Assembly (NCBI RefSeq): GCF_019175285.1
Contig: NC_056525.1
Span: forward strand, 124,396,653-124,460,652
Source of the DNA: Sceloporus undulatus
Lineage: Eukaryota > Chordata > Lepidosauria > Squamata > Phrynosomatidae
DNA: 64,000 bases
Direction of reading: 5' to 3'
The notes under the pieces were generated by a model, which worked only from the letters and a program-made list of their open reading frames with translations, had not been told where the DNA came from and ran no database searches. The position numbers and the translations under genes are program-made. This document shows, piece after piece, positions 21,871 through 33,804 of the stretch. Within the stretch, counting starts at the first letter, position 1. Each line of letters starts with the position of its first letter.

Positions 21871-22749
21871 ATAAACATACTGAAGCATGCTACGCTCATT
21901 GAGTTATTTTGCTGCTTTTCTACAACTGTAAAATAGGTAAGTCACAGGTGAGTTTCAGTTTCAGACGCTCATGTGTACAGCCTCTTGACTTCCAAGCATA
22001 TGGGCATTTTCAGCCAATTTTATTTTAATTCGTCTCCAATAGAGGACATTACTGTGAAGAGACAATTCAATGACCACTTGGAGTGAAGAAGCTTCATCGA
22101 TTCAGATCACTCAGCTTCTCTGCAATATCAGAGATTCAGAACATACATTGTGTACAGAGAAGAGCCTTGGAATCACCAATTAAAACAGGGCTGGGCAAAG
22201 AGTGACCCTCCAGATATCACTGGACTGCAACCCCTATCCTTTGTCCATCTCTGCTTTAAAAGGATTTGTGAATCCAGGAGAAATGTCTGCCGCTGAGATC
22301 TTAAGAGGTTATCCCCTCCTGTATGGGGCAAGAAACAGGATAGACTTAATACCTTTAAACACCATGAAGTGTACCCTCCAATTGTGCCAATATGACAGAA
22401 ACAGTCCCACTTTTCAGCGGTTTTTAAAATGTCACAGTTTCTTTTCCTTTCTCCCTTTCTTCTTGCATCTTCACCTTGCTTCAATTGCAGCTACCCACAA
22501 TCCAGGATAATTGAAATCAGGGGGTTTCCCCAAGTTTTTTTTTAAAGATCAGCATCATCAGTAATGCGAATAACTGGCATGTTTTACCTCAACATCACCT
22601 AAAGTTTTCCTGATGCAAAAGCATGAAGGCTTCCTGAGAAATTCAGTGTCCTCTGCCTATGAAGGGACCTGTGGCTTCACAAATGATACTGGATTGCAAT
22701 TGGAAGTATATTTTTTGTGTTGCAAACAGATGTTAAATTTCCTGGACTT

Positions 22750-23000
22750 TGAGAATATCCCAGTAACCAGATGGCCAGAAGGAGGAGGTGCCAGCCTGCA
22801 AGAAATACCCCTCCATACTATCTGAACTGAGAACAAAGACAGCAAAATGCAGGCTTATGACTAACATCTTCCATTTTCCCCTCCTGTATGGTTTTTAACA
22901 CCTTTGCCTGATGAAGAAGCCAGTGGAGCTCTGAAAGCTTGCAACATGTATATTGTGCATTTTGATTGTCCAATAAAGGTATCCCTGTTTGGTGGGTTTT
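22750..23000 (+). repeat. Dispersed element with hammerhead-like core, family 1
   Basis: Reads GGCCAGAAGGAGGAGGTGCC, CTGCAAGAAATACCCCTCC, the core at 22904-22944, then TTGTCCAATAAAGGTATCCCTG. A reverse copy at 57.73-57.96 kb shares both the upstream half and the core. The copy at 25.0 kb shares the core and downstream half. Confidence 0.7.
22904..22944 (+). ncRNA. Hammerhead ribozyme-like core, family 1, copy A
   Basis: In order: TTGC (22904-22907), CTGATGA (22908-22914), hairpin AGAAGC-CAGTG-GAGCTCT (3' side imperfect), GAAA (22933-22936), GCTT, GCAA (22941-22944). TTGC and GCAA form stem I. A further ACA/TGT pairing lies beyond an internal loop. Predicted cleavage follows 22940. Stem III would be the self-complementary AGCT. 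This copy keeps GAAA but has a weaker stem II. Confidence 0.5.
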
Positions 23001-23219
23001 TGTTGTTACTGGATTCTCATTCTCATTTGTCTCCAAAGACCCCTTGGCCTGCTCCTTTTGCACTCCTTTTATCCCCTCTAGTGGACAAGAGAAAGCAAGC
23101 AACACTTGAGGCACCTGCAAATGCCTCTTTCTGAGAGGCTAGCAACAGGGATAACACAGGAGATCCCCTGAGCAGGATTTCCTTGTTTATATTGGGGAAT
23201 ACTTGCTCATAGGGAATCA

Positions 23220-23342
23220 TTGGGGATATGGGAAGACATGCCCAGAGAGGGCTGTCATGGGCGGTCCATAATGGCGGGTGGGAGGGAGGAAGAAGCGCCT
23301 CCCTTCCTTCCTTCTCCTTTGGGTTTCTCCTCCTCAGAAGTC
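23220..23342 (+). promoter_or_regulatory. CpG-rich presumptive CRYZL2 promoter and 5' leader
   Basis: GC-rich, CpG-containing sequence (GGGCGGTCCATAATGGCGGG) rises out of AT-rich flanks just before the proposed first coding exon. No TATA box. In-frame upstream ATGs lie at 23220 and 23274, but their products would add acidic residues unlike a mitochondrial presequence. Confidence 0.4.
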
Positions 23343-23419
23343 ATGGCGGGGCCTCTGGGGCTTTTGCAGCGCTGGTGCCTGAAGGGCAGGATCCCCCTTC
23401 AGCTGAGGGAGGGCACAAG
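23343..23419 (+). CDS. CRYZL2: CRYZL2 exon 1 (predicted, presequence)
   Basis: Encodes MAGPLGLLQRWCLKGRIPLQ and five more residues plus two bases. It is rich in Leu and Arg with one Glu, as in mitochondrial presequences. Donor CACAAG|GTGGGA gives phase 2, exactly what exon 2 needs (its first base completes AGG, Arg). The start context is gtcATGg. No homologue of this segment is recalled, so it rests on phase, composition and promoter position. The alternative is a noncoding first exon with translation from 26874. Confidence 0.6.
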
Positions 23420-26400
23420 GTGGGACTCAGCTTCCTTCTTTTTCCCTCAGGCTGCATCCACACTGGTGGAATAACCCGGTTTGGTACCGCTTTAACTCTT
23501 TTAGTGGCTGTTTGCTATGGAATTCTGGGAGTTGGAGTTTGTTGTGGGGCCCGCCCCACAACAAACTCCAACTCCCAGAATTCCATAGCAAACAGCCACT
23601 AAAAGAATTAAAGCGGTGCTAAACCAGGGACGTCCTCCTTTTCCAGGACATGCCTTCTGTCCAGGAGGAATTTCCACAATGCCTTCCATTTTGAGCAGGG
23701 ATGTTATACTTCTGGGAGCAAATACAGCTATATTGCCTGTGATGACATATTGCTTTTATAAAATGCCCTCCCATGTTTTCTCCAAGGGCCATCCATTTTG
23801 AGGTGCCTGGACTTCCTTTGCAGTGGCCTTGGGCAAGAGGTCACACTCTCTCAGCCTCTGGTCCCCCTGTGTCCTCAAAGGTGCTGCAAGATCTCTCTAC
23901 ATCCCTCATATGAATATAAATTCATTCCATGTGGTTTATTTACAACCATGTTATCTATACTGTACTGTATTTTAATATCCTTTTATTATATTTTGTTAGA
24001 GCCAAGGTAGTGTAGTCGTTTGAGCATTGGACTAGGACTCTGAATACCAGCGCAGCCATGAAATCCACTGGGTGACTTTGTGCAAGTCACACTCTCTCAG
24101 CTTCAGAAGAAGGTAAAGGCAAACCCCCACTGAACAAAACTTAGCAAGAAAACCCCATGATAGGCTCGCCTTAGAGTCACCATAAACAAGTCAGAAATTA
24201 CTTGAAGGCACACAGCAGCAACAAATACCTTATTAGCCTGCCCTATCCATCCTATGCTTTTTGCAGCAAGGACAGGTTGCCAAGTAGATGGATTCTCAAA
24301 GGGGAACAGCAAAGCTAGTGCTAGTCAATGGGCTTTTTAGCCATGCCCAAAATGGAGGACATTTTGGAATGCCTCCTAGACAGAAGGCTGAAATGTAGGA
24401 CACATCCTGGAAAAGGAGGACGTCTGGTCACCCTGCGTCCCACAACATCTGGTTCCTACTGAGACGTAAACTCCGCAGTGTGATTTCCCCACAGACAAAC
24501 GGAGCAGTGATTCCCAAACGTTGGTCCTTTAGATGTTTGGGATTTCAGCTTCCAGAGCTCCTGACTGCAGGCCAAGTTCGTTGGAGCTTTTGGGAGTTAA
24601 AGTCCAAAACACCTGGAGGACCAGAGTTTGGGAACCACTGCAGTAGAGAATTCCCTAGCATTGTGCCAGGGCAGTTAAAGTGGTTTCAAACTGGATTATT
24701 TCTGCAGTGTCTTTTGGACCCTCAGTTCCAGGTCGGGCCCTGGATATACATAAGCGTTTTGCGCTTACAATGGCCTGTACTTTCCCAGTCTGGTTTCAAG
24801 TTCTCTTCCTTCAGTCTAGGGCTTCTCCATTCTTTGGCCTCCTAGTGAGGCCACTTCCCCATTTCTTTTTTTGCTGCAATGTGACTCCACTTCTTCACAG
24901 ATAATTTGCCTGAATGAAGAAAAGTAACCATGACCCATAGGATTTCCACACACCTCCTCCCTCCGGCCCTGGTGAACAATTAGTTTTGTCCAGTACAGCA
25001 TCATCCAAAATCAACAAAACAGTGATACCTTTATTGGACCAACAAAAATGCACGTTGTACATGTTGCAAGCTTTTGAAGCTACACTGGCTTCTTCATCAG
25101 GCAAAGGTGTTAAAAATGATACAGGAGGGGAAAAAACGCTATTAGTCACAGCCCTTCATTTGGTCAAGATGTTGCAGTTGTAGTCCTTAGTTTAGATAGT
25201 GTATATGTTTTGTCTATTTACAGTCGGCCCTTCTTATACACAGATTTTTTATACACTGATTCAAGCATACACGGTTTGAAAATGTTCCAAAAAAGTATAA
25301 ATTTACCTTGATGTTCCATTTTTTATTAGGGACACCATTTTGCTATGTCATTATATTTAATGGGACATGAGCATACACGGATTTTGTTATACACGGGGGA
25401 TCTTGGAACCAAACCCCAGCGTATAACAAGGGTCCACTGTATTTGGCAGGCATATAAAGGCCAACATTGCTAGTGCTGCTCCTTCTATTTGTTCCAGGGC
25501 CTTCTGTTACGTAAGACTTGGCTCAGGGCACTCTTAAAGCAAGTTAGCCAACTAGGCTAGGATTTGGTCTTGTAATTTTAGTTATTTAGACAATTATCTA
25601 TTTCGTTTTTTAGACATAAGACAAGAGTAATACCTGTATGCACAAGCAGATTGCCAGGTTCCATTTCTCAGTTTATGTTAACTGATTTTTTTTTTTAAAG
25701 AGTGAAGTGTAACTTCTCACCGCTGATTTAGGTACTTAAATCTGCCCCTCCCATATATCTTGTGAGCCCCTGAACCATGCCAGTAAAATCTTTCTGAGCA
25801 GATTTCCGTGTAGAAATCCAGTGCTGGGTTTCTAAGTCTAATGACTTAGAAATAAGGTTATAGGCATACTTTAGTTAACAAAGCCTCTGATAAAGAAGCT
25901 GCTTTCACGCAGGGCCCTTTTTTCTTCTTATCTTCTGTCTAACTGTAGAGTTTTTTGTATGTTTGTTTTTTGGCCACCCCTAGTGTTAGGATGTTCTTTG
26001 TATGGTGATGCATTTAGTCCCATAGATTCCCAATAATTAGCTTTACAAGGGCTGCCGGTTTCTGAGTTTGGGTGTGTGTGTGTCAGAAAACCCATATATA
26101 TATGGGTTTATTTATATATATATATAAATAAAACAACCCTTGGACAGAAATTTTAGTTCTGAAAAAAAGGACATGTCAGAAAGGGACGATGACTGTATGG
26201 CACACTTTGGTAATATCTTGCAGTGCTTCAAGGCAATGCTTTCACTGTACATTTTTCCAGTCTTACTCACTTTGTAACCCATAAGTATATTCCCACTGCT
26301 CCTTTTGTTTTTTTCTTTCAAGAGAAAATCCATTAAGGGGTTACTGTTAGGATTTGTCCCATGTTTTCAAATGGAAACATCCTTAGTACTGTGTTTTTCC

Positions 26401-29400
26401 AAATAATGATAAATATAAATTAGATCTTTCATTTGGATCAAACTGCATATTTTGGAAGTGTTTCCTGCAGTTATTATTTGTGCAGATTCTGAGTAATCTA
26501 GACTTGATCACTTCCCAGCCACACAAACTCCGCTGTCCTTTCCCTGTTCAGCCTTTCATCTGGGTAGCATTACATCTTCACTGTATGAACATAGGTACCT
26601 TTGAACCTGTTGTAAATCTTGGTCATAGCAAACTAGGGTTAGCATTAGTAGAGAGAGTCCAAATTATTGAAGGGGGAAGAAGAGCTAGGAGAGAGTTGGC
26701 ATTATACCCATGTTAATCTCCTCTCAGTAAGAAAGCATAAATATAGTTACACAGCAAAAGAAGGCAAGATTCTTTATTTTGGAAGATTGGAGAGAAGCCA
26801 GCCAACATGCATGACTTAACTGCTCTGTTGCAGGAGGAATCTTTTTAGCCAAGGCCTGCAGAGACCCCTGGCAATGAGCAGCACTGTCCTCCTGCAGCCC
26901 CAAAGGACATATCGAGCAGCACTTTGCATGGAGCTGACCAAGCCCTTGGTTGTTCAGGATGTCCCATCTACTTCACTGCAACCACACCAGGTAAAAGGAT
27001 AGCAAAATGTGAGGCATTTGAAAATTTAAACTAGTAGTGCTGCTTCATGTTTAGATCAAGAGGACTATTTAAATGAGGCAATCGAAGTGCCTTCCAGGCT
27101 TTGTAGCTTTTAGCATTATCATTCTGAACAAACCTTTATTTACAAGGAGTGCTGAGGTCATTCCCAGGTACAGTGGTACCCCGGGATACGAATGCGCCGG
27201 GTTACGAATTTTTCGGGATACGAAAAAATCCCATAGGGATTTATTGCTTCGGCTTACGAAGGTTTCTTCGGGTTACGAAAAAACCGCGGCGCTATTTTCC
27301 GCCACCGGAGGGCAGCAGAGAGCTATTTTTCCATTAGCGCCTATGGGAATTCGGCTTACGAAGGTATTTCGGGTTACGAAATTAACCGCGGAACGAATTA
27401 ATTTCGTAACCCGGGGTACCACTGTACTGCCTTTTCAGAGAAATCTGGATCCCATCCACCTTTGCTTAGAGCTGTGTCTCTCAGTCTTTGATCCTGCAGA
27501 TGTTTTCAGTGCCACCTCCTAAAATCCCTGACTGCTGACTATACTGGTTGGGATCCAAAGTCCGTAATATTTTGAGGATCAGGAGTCAAGAACAACTGCC
27601 CTGAGAGTCCAGAGTTTTCCTGCTTTTCTTTACTCCCTTTTAACTCACAGCTTCTTGAATGCATAACCAGATGGTGAAATTAATTAATGGATTTGTATTC
27701 ACAGGAATTGCCTGTATAAGATAGCTCTCTAAGTGACAGTAAATAATATGATTAGCTTGTAATTTCCCAAAGGGCAGTAATCTATGATAATGTGTTTGCG
27801 ATAGTAGGCCCATTTGCCATAGCCTTGTAAACAGGCCAAAAAATTTACTAGCACACACAAATAGTTTCTGGCACACTCATAGTTACTGATCACTTGTCAT
27901 GCACTGATAGCCTGAAGGAAGGAGCTAATATTCTTATCTATACGTACAAAGATTTTCTTCCCTCCTTCCTCCGAGGTTAATTCTTCATTAACCCAGGTGA
28001 AAAGGCATTGGCTAACATTAATGTTGATTTACCATGTGGGGGTCATCTACACTACGATTTAACCGAGTGTGGAAACAGGGTTAAAGGAGGGGTCTTTCAG
28101 ACTCACCCTGCTTACATCAGGTGTGGTTTTGGGGGGGGAGGGAGTGGTGCAAAGTCAAGTTAAACCAGTTCTTTTGGATGCGGGGGTTTCAGTGCGTCTT
28201 TTAAAAAATTGTTTTTTTGAAGGAGCAGCAAATGGAAGTGTGATGTCAGTCCCATTCGGAGCACTCAGGAGGGAGGGCTTATGTGCTGAAGGGTGGAACA
28301 TATCCATCCCACAGGTCTTGGCTTCCCTGCAAAGTGCCATTGTGGGCTGAAGAAGTCAGCTCCATAAATGTGGTTGGTATATCCTCCCCTGCCTCCATTT
28401 CACTCAGGTTATCATCAGAAGGTGTTTGGATTCAAATTGCCATGGAGAGCAGTCCCTTTAAAGCGCCACTCAGCTTTTTTCTCTATTGCTGTTGAATTTG
28501 TCCCCTTTAGAGGGTGTTCTCACTTAAGATTTGAAACGATTTAAAATACAACGTTTTTAATAGATCCGATTCAAAATAACCCTGGTCTTATCCCGCGTTC
28601 CGAATCGCTTTTATTCTTCATTCCCATCTGGTTTTTTAAATCGAAGTTTTTACCTGCAAGCGTTCCTACTTGGCATGAATTCGGTGTTTAAATAAATCGA
28701 TTCTTCTCCTCCATACCTTATTTGGAGCTGTCAATCAATAGTACATCAGAATGACGTAACGTTCATCCAGAATATTTGGAAGCGATTTATCTTTTGGCAT
28801 CGTTTCCATTTCATTGACAGCCAGGGAGAATCCCTTCAGAGAGCACAGAGATCAATGGGAGAGACTTCTGGCAAAGCGAAGCTCTTTCCAGAGGAACTAT
28901 GGGATAGGTTTTGGAGGGCAGCATCCTGTCTCCCAAGATAGCCAGGGAGAATCCCTTCAGAGAGCACAGAGATCAATGGGAGAGGCTTCTGGCAAAGCAA
29001 AGCTCTTTCCAGAGGAACTATGGGATAGGTTTTGGAGGGCAGCATCCTGCCTCCCAGACAGCCAGGGAGAATCCCTTCAGAGAGCACAGAGATCAATGGG
29101 AGAGGCTTCTGGCAAAGCGAAGCTCTTTCCAGAGGAACTATGGGATAGGTTTTGGAGGGCAGCATCCTGTCTCCAAGACAGCCAGGGAGAATCCCTTCAG
29201 AGAGCACAGAGATCAATGGGAGAGGCTTCTGGCAAAGCGAATTAGAGGAACCCAAGCTCTTTCCAGAGGAACTATGAGAGAATCCCTTCAGAGAGCACAG
29301 AGATTAATGAAGGAGGCTGCTGGAAAAGCAGGGAGGGAGCACTCTTCCCAAAGATTCTCTTTCCAGGGTTGGAGGAGAAGGCAGATTCCATTTGGGGAGA

Positions 29401-32400
29401 AAGGCTCTATCCCCCCCCCATTGATTAGAGCCCTTCCCTGCCTGGGCGAGATCAGATGTCTCCTCGCGAGGAGCCATCCCTTCCCTGCCTCTCCTCCGTT
29501 AGAAATGGGCTCTCCCCACACAGAGGGGAGGTTGCAATCCACCGGGGGAAGCCTTGAGCAGCCGGGACTTCAGGTGTTTAAAGCGCTGAAGAGATTAAGC
29601 GTCTGTAAACCATTAAATAAAAAATAAAAATAATCCTTATCTCTTATTGAAAGACCACAGCGGACAAAAAAGGGGTGAGGGAAGCAAAAATGGCGACAGC
29701 CAGACGGATGGGGACAGAAAGGGCAACTCCCCCAAGGACAGCCCCATCGCACTCCGCTCCTCCCATTCATCTAACGCGATTTCAAAGGCTGTCGTTCCTA
29801 TTTAAATGCTCCGGTTCCTAACTCGAATCAATGGAAAAACGTAGGTCGGACCCTAGTGTTTTTTTAACACGCGTTAAATGAGGAAAACTCGATTCAAAAT
29901 TTTATCCCGCTCTACAATTCGATTTGTAGTGGGGACGATTGCGGGTTGCTCTAGAACCGTTCTAGGTTTAAATCGGATCCTAATAGGAACGCCACTCCTT
30001 GGATTCGATTCAGAACGCGGGGTTTCACCTAGTGGGAACATCCCCTTACACCGTCAATGGCTAACTCCCAGAGCACTCAAAAGTCAGGTGGGGGAGGGAG
30101 AGTTTCTCTTGAGAACATGATGAGATGGTCAATTTAAAAAAAAATAATTTTGACAGCTTATGCGCACTTTTGCTTTTGTGTGGTTTCCATTGGGGGTTTG
30201 CGGGGGTTGCCACTTTGTGTGTTTGCCTTTGTTTCCATCTTATGGTGACCCCATAGCCACTCTATTATGGGGTTTTCTTGGCAGAGTTTCTTCAGAGGGG
30301 GTTTACCATTGCCATCCTCTGAGGCTGAGAAAGTGTGATCCCCCAAGGTGAATCAGCACAGGGTTTTCTCAGCAAGGTTTCTTCATAGGGGCTGCCCCCT
30401 CCCAGAGCTTTCCTACAATTATAGATAAAGGCAATAGGTAGGTGTGTGCATGCACACATGTGTTACTACAGTCTATGTGGTTGGAGCAGAAGATTAAAGA
30501 AAGACCCTCCTCAATACTGTAATCTCAGTCTGGTTCTTCTGTGTGGGTTATTTATGCCCTATTAAAAATTGCTTTTCAAGACAGAATGTGCAGCTAATGT
30601 CACTTCAAGTGTGTATTTCAGTGGGCTACAATTTTAGTCATATTTTAGCTGTGATAATTCCAAATAGCTAAAGAAACTTCTTATGGAGGCTGTGGCCTGT
30701 TACAGACTGCCAAAATAAAGCTGCTTCGGGTCTCTTTGGAGGTATGCTGTTTAAATGATGCATGCGTCCTAAGAATCCAGAAGCTGCACCAAAGCTGCAC
30801 TCCAGTGCTTAGGAATAGAGTGTGGCTTTGGTGCGACCTCCGGACTCTTAGGACCCATGCATCATTTAAATAGCATACCTCCAAAGAGACCCGAAGCAGC
30901 TTTATTTTGACAGTCTGTAACAGGCCATATCTTTTATTGGGGTTTTTCGAGGTTAAAAGTCAGTGAGCTTTGGTCAGTAGAAAATATGGTCCAGCATATT
31001 TTAGTGAGATTGAACAAGCCGTAAAACATCAACAGAAATTAGTAGTCCACCTTGCTTCTTTTTTATAAGTCCAACAGCCTTTGCATATTGATATGAATCA
31101 TCTGTATCACATAAATAACATACAGATAGAGGACTCCTTTGAGGGTTACAGTACCCCTCTGCTCATGTGGAAATGCTTCTTGTTCTCCTTAGTGGTTGAA
31201 CATTTACTGTATAGATTCATGCATAAGTCTAGACATTTCAGTCAAAAAATTGACCCCCAAAATGTGAGTCAACTTATCCATGGGTCAGTGTAAGTTCTGT
31301 ACTGTAACTCATTGAAAAGGAACCATCCCCTTGTGGAAAGCAAGTGTGTAATCTGTTCTGGAAGCAATGACCCCCCCTTTATTCTCTCTCCATCCATCTT
31401 TTAGGGCGACCATTGAATTTTTTCATTGTAATTTCTTTGGCATTGTTTTCCTTTGCTTCATCCTGTAGATCCTTTGTTACATGCCACTAGATTTTACCCT
31501 TGACTTATCCATGGGTCTTATCAAAATTCATAATTTTGGCCCCAAAACCTAGCCTTGACTTATGCCCATGAGGTTGATTTATAGTTCAGTATATACAGTA
31601 GTAATTTACAGGAGTAATTTAAACAACCTAATGACAGCCAGGACACTGACCAGTGTCTCATTGCCTAAGGAGGGACAAAAGACCTGATATGTGATTCTTT
31701 CCAGCTTCTTGCTCTCCCTATTATAGTAAATGGCACAATGGGGCAAATACCTTGCTTTGGGCAGAGGGAGAGTTCGTCAGAAAAAATGGTGAAGGGAAAA
31801 GAGTAACCATTCTTACTCTGTTCTGTGCCACAGTCCAGAACTGGGTTGGATCTGTTGTGGCTGTTGTTTTAAAGGGAATGCTGATGAGAGAGTGACTTGT
31901 TTTATGTTACATACATAGGGCTTCTGTTATGAAGGCTTGTTTGTGTGAGGAGTTGTAATTGTTTCTTTTTGCAGGTCAGAATTCGTGTCCGTTGCTGTGG
32001 AGTAAATTTTGCTGATATACTGGCTTGCCAGGGTCTCTACCAAGATAAGCCTTCCCTTCCATTCACCCCAGGTGAGCGAAAACTTAGTCATAGGAGGAAG
32101 GAATATCAACAAACTAAGATATGCAGATGACACCATAGTACTAGCAGAAAACCTTACAGACCTGGAACACCTACTAAGGAAGATCAAGGAAAAAAGTGCA
32201 AAGGCAGGCTTAATGTTGAACATTAAGAAAACAAAAACAATGACCACTGAGGACCTTCACAAGTTCATCCTAGACCACGAAGAAATAGAAATAGTAAAAG
32301 AATTCCCATATCTGGGATCAAAGATTAATAGAAATGGGGACTGCAGTCATGAAATCAGAAGAAGATTAAGAATGGGGAGGGTGGCTATGAAAGAACTAGT

Positions 32401-33763
32401 AAAGATTCTAAAATGCAAAGATATACAACTGAGTACAAAAGTTAGAATCATATAGGTGATCATATTCCTATTACCATGTATGGATGTGAAAGCTGGACAG
32501 TTAAGAAAGAAGATAGGGAAAAAATCCATTCATTTGAGATGTGATGCTGGAGAAAAGTGTTGAGGTTCCCATGGACAGCCAAAAGGACAAACAAATGGGG
32601 CCTAGGGCAGATCTAGCCGGAAACCTCTCTGGAAGCCAAGATGACCAAACTGAGGCTGTCGTACTTTGGCCATATCATGAGAAGGAAGGACTCATTGGAA
32701 AAGACAATAATGCTGGGAAAGGTGGAGGGAAATAGGAAGAGAGGAAGGCCACATGCTAGATGGATGAACTCTATTAAGGAGGTCATGGGTATGATGTTGC
32801 AGGAACTAAGCAGAGCTTATGGATGTTGTCTCATCCATAGGGTCGTCATGAGTTGGGATTGACTGTTGTTAACTCAGTTAACAACAACAAAACCTTTCTT
32901 CTACCTAGTGAAGCCCAATCTTCTGAAAGATAGCCAATGGTAGAAAGCTCACCAGCAATTTACCCTATTTGAGCCAGAAAAAAAAGATGCCAGCCATAGA
33001 TGCTGATGAAACATCAGGAATAAACTCTTCTAGAACATGGCCACATAGCCCGAAAAACCCACCAAAAACTGAAAATAAAATAATAATTAAGACTTAACCA
33101 TTTTCTTTCTTTCATTATACCCCAAAATCTGCTGCTTGAGGTCCCACTACCCAATGGTTGATATGAGTCTGATCCAGTGCCCAGTCCCAACTCCAAATGA
33201 GAATGTAAGCTCAGCTTTAGCGGCCATTATACAAAGAAGACCTGAGGGGTTAAACTACGGTGGGGCACTTGTGGGGTGGGGCTTTCCTCCCTGTCTGTCC
33301 TACAGGCCACAGTGTTATTCCTGGTGTGATTGGAAGTGACACAAAGTGAGCTGTAAAGCAGATGCTTTCCTTTGTGGTTTCATTTGGAGCTGGGGGAGTG
33401 TTGGGGAGGAAGGGGACCCTAAGTGCCATGCTTTTCTGGTGATTTGGATGGGTTTTTTGGGCTAGCCTTGGCAGGAAAATTGACCATTTTAAAATGTGGT
33501 TGGGTTAAAAAGCTTTGTGGAGGGATCTCTTGAGGAGCTTAAAGAGCCACAGAATGGAGATTGAGGGGCCACCTGCAGCTTCTGCATTGCACTTTGCCCA
33601 CATCAGGGTTCAACAACATCTTTAGCTGAGATTTGGGAATCCAGACTTGTGAAGATTACATATTATTCCAATTTTCCCATTACAGCACAGATGAAGAAAA
33701 TGCAGCCCTGATTCCCAAGCCATTTTTGTGACCCCCAGCATGCCAAAAGCCTTTTTCTGGCAA

Positions 33764-33804
<41 letters not shown>

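Noticed and set aside
865-23342. Shared bidirectional promoter for RASAL2 and CRYZL2
   Set aside because: The genes diverge, but the presumptive promoters are about 22 kb apart.
28816-29305. CRISPR array
   Set aside because: Units are contiguous with no unique spacers, and the genome is a vertebrate's.
28911-29627. 238-codon open frame
   Set aside because: It translates the 120-bp minisatellite unit over and over, on both strands, and shows no protein family.
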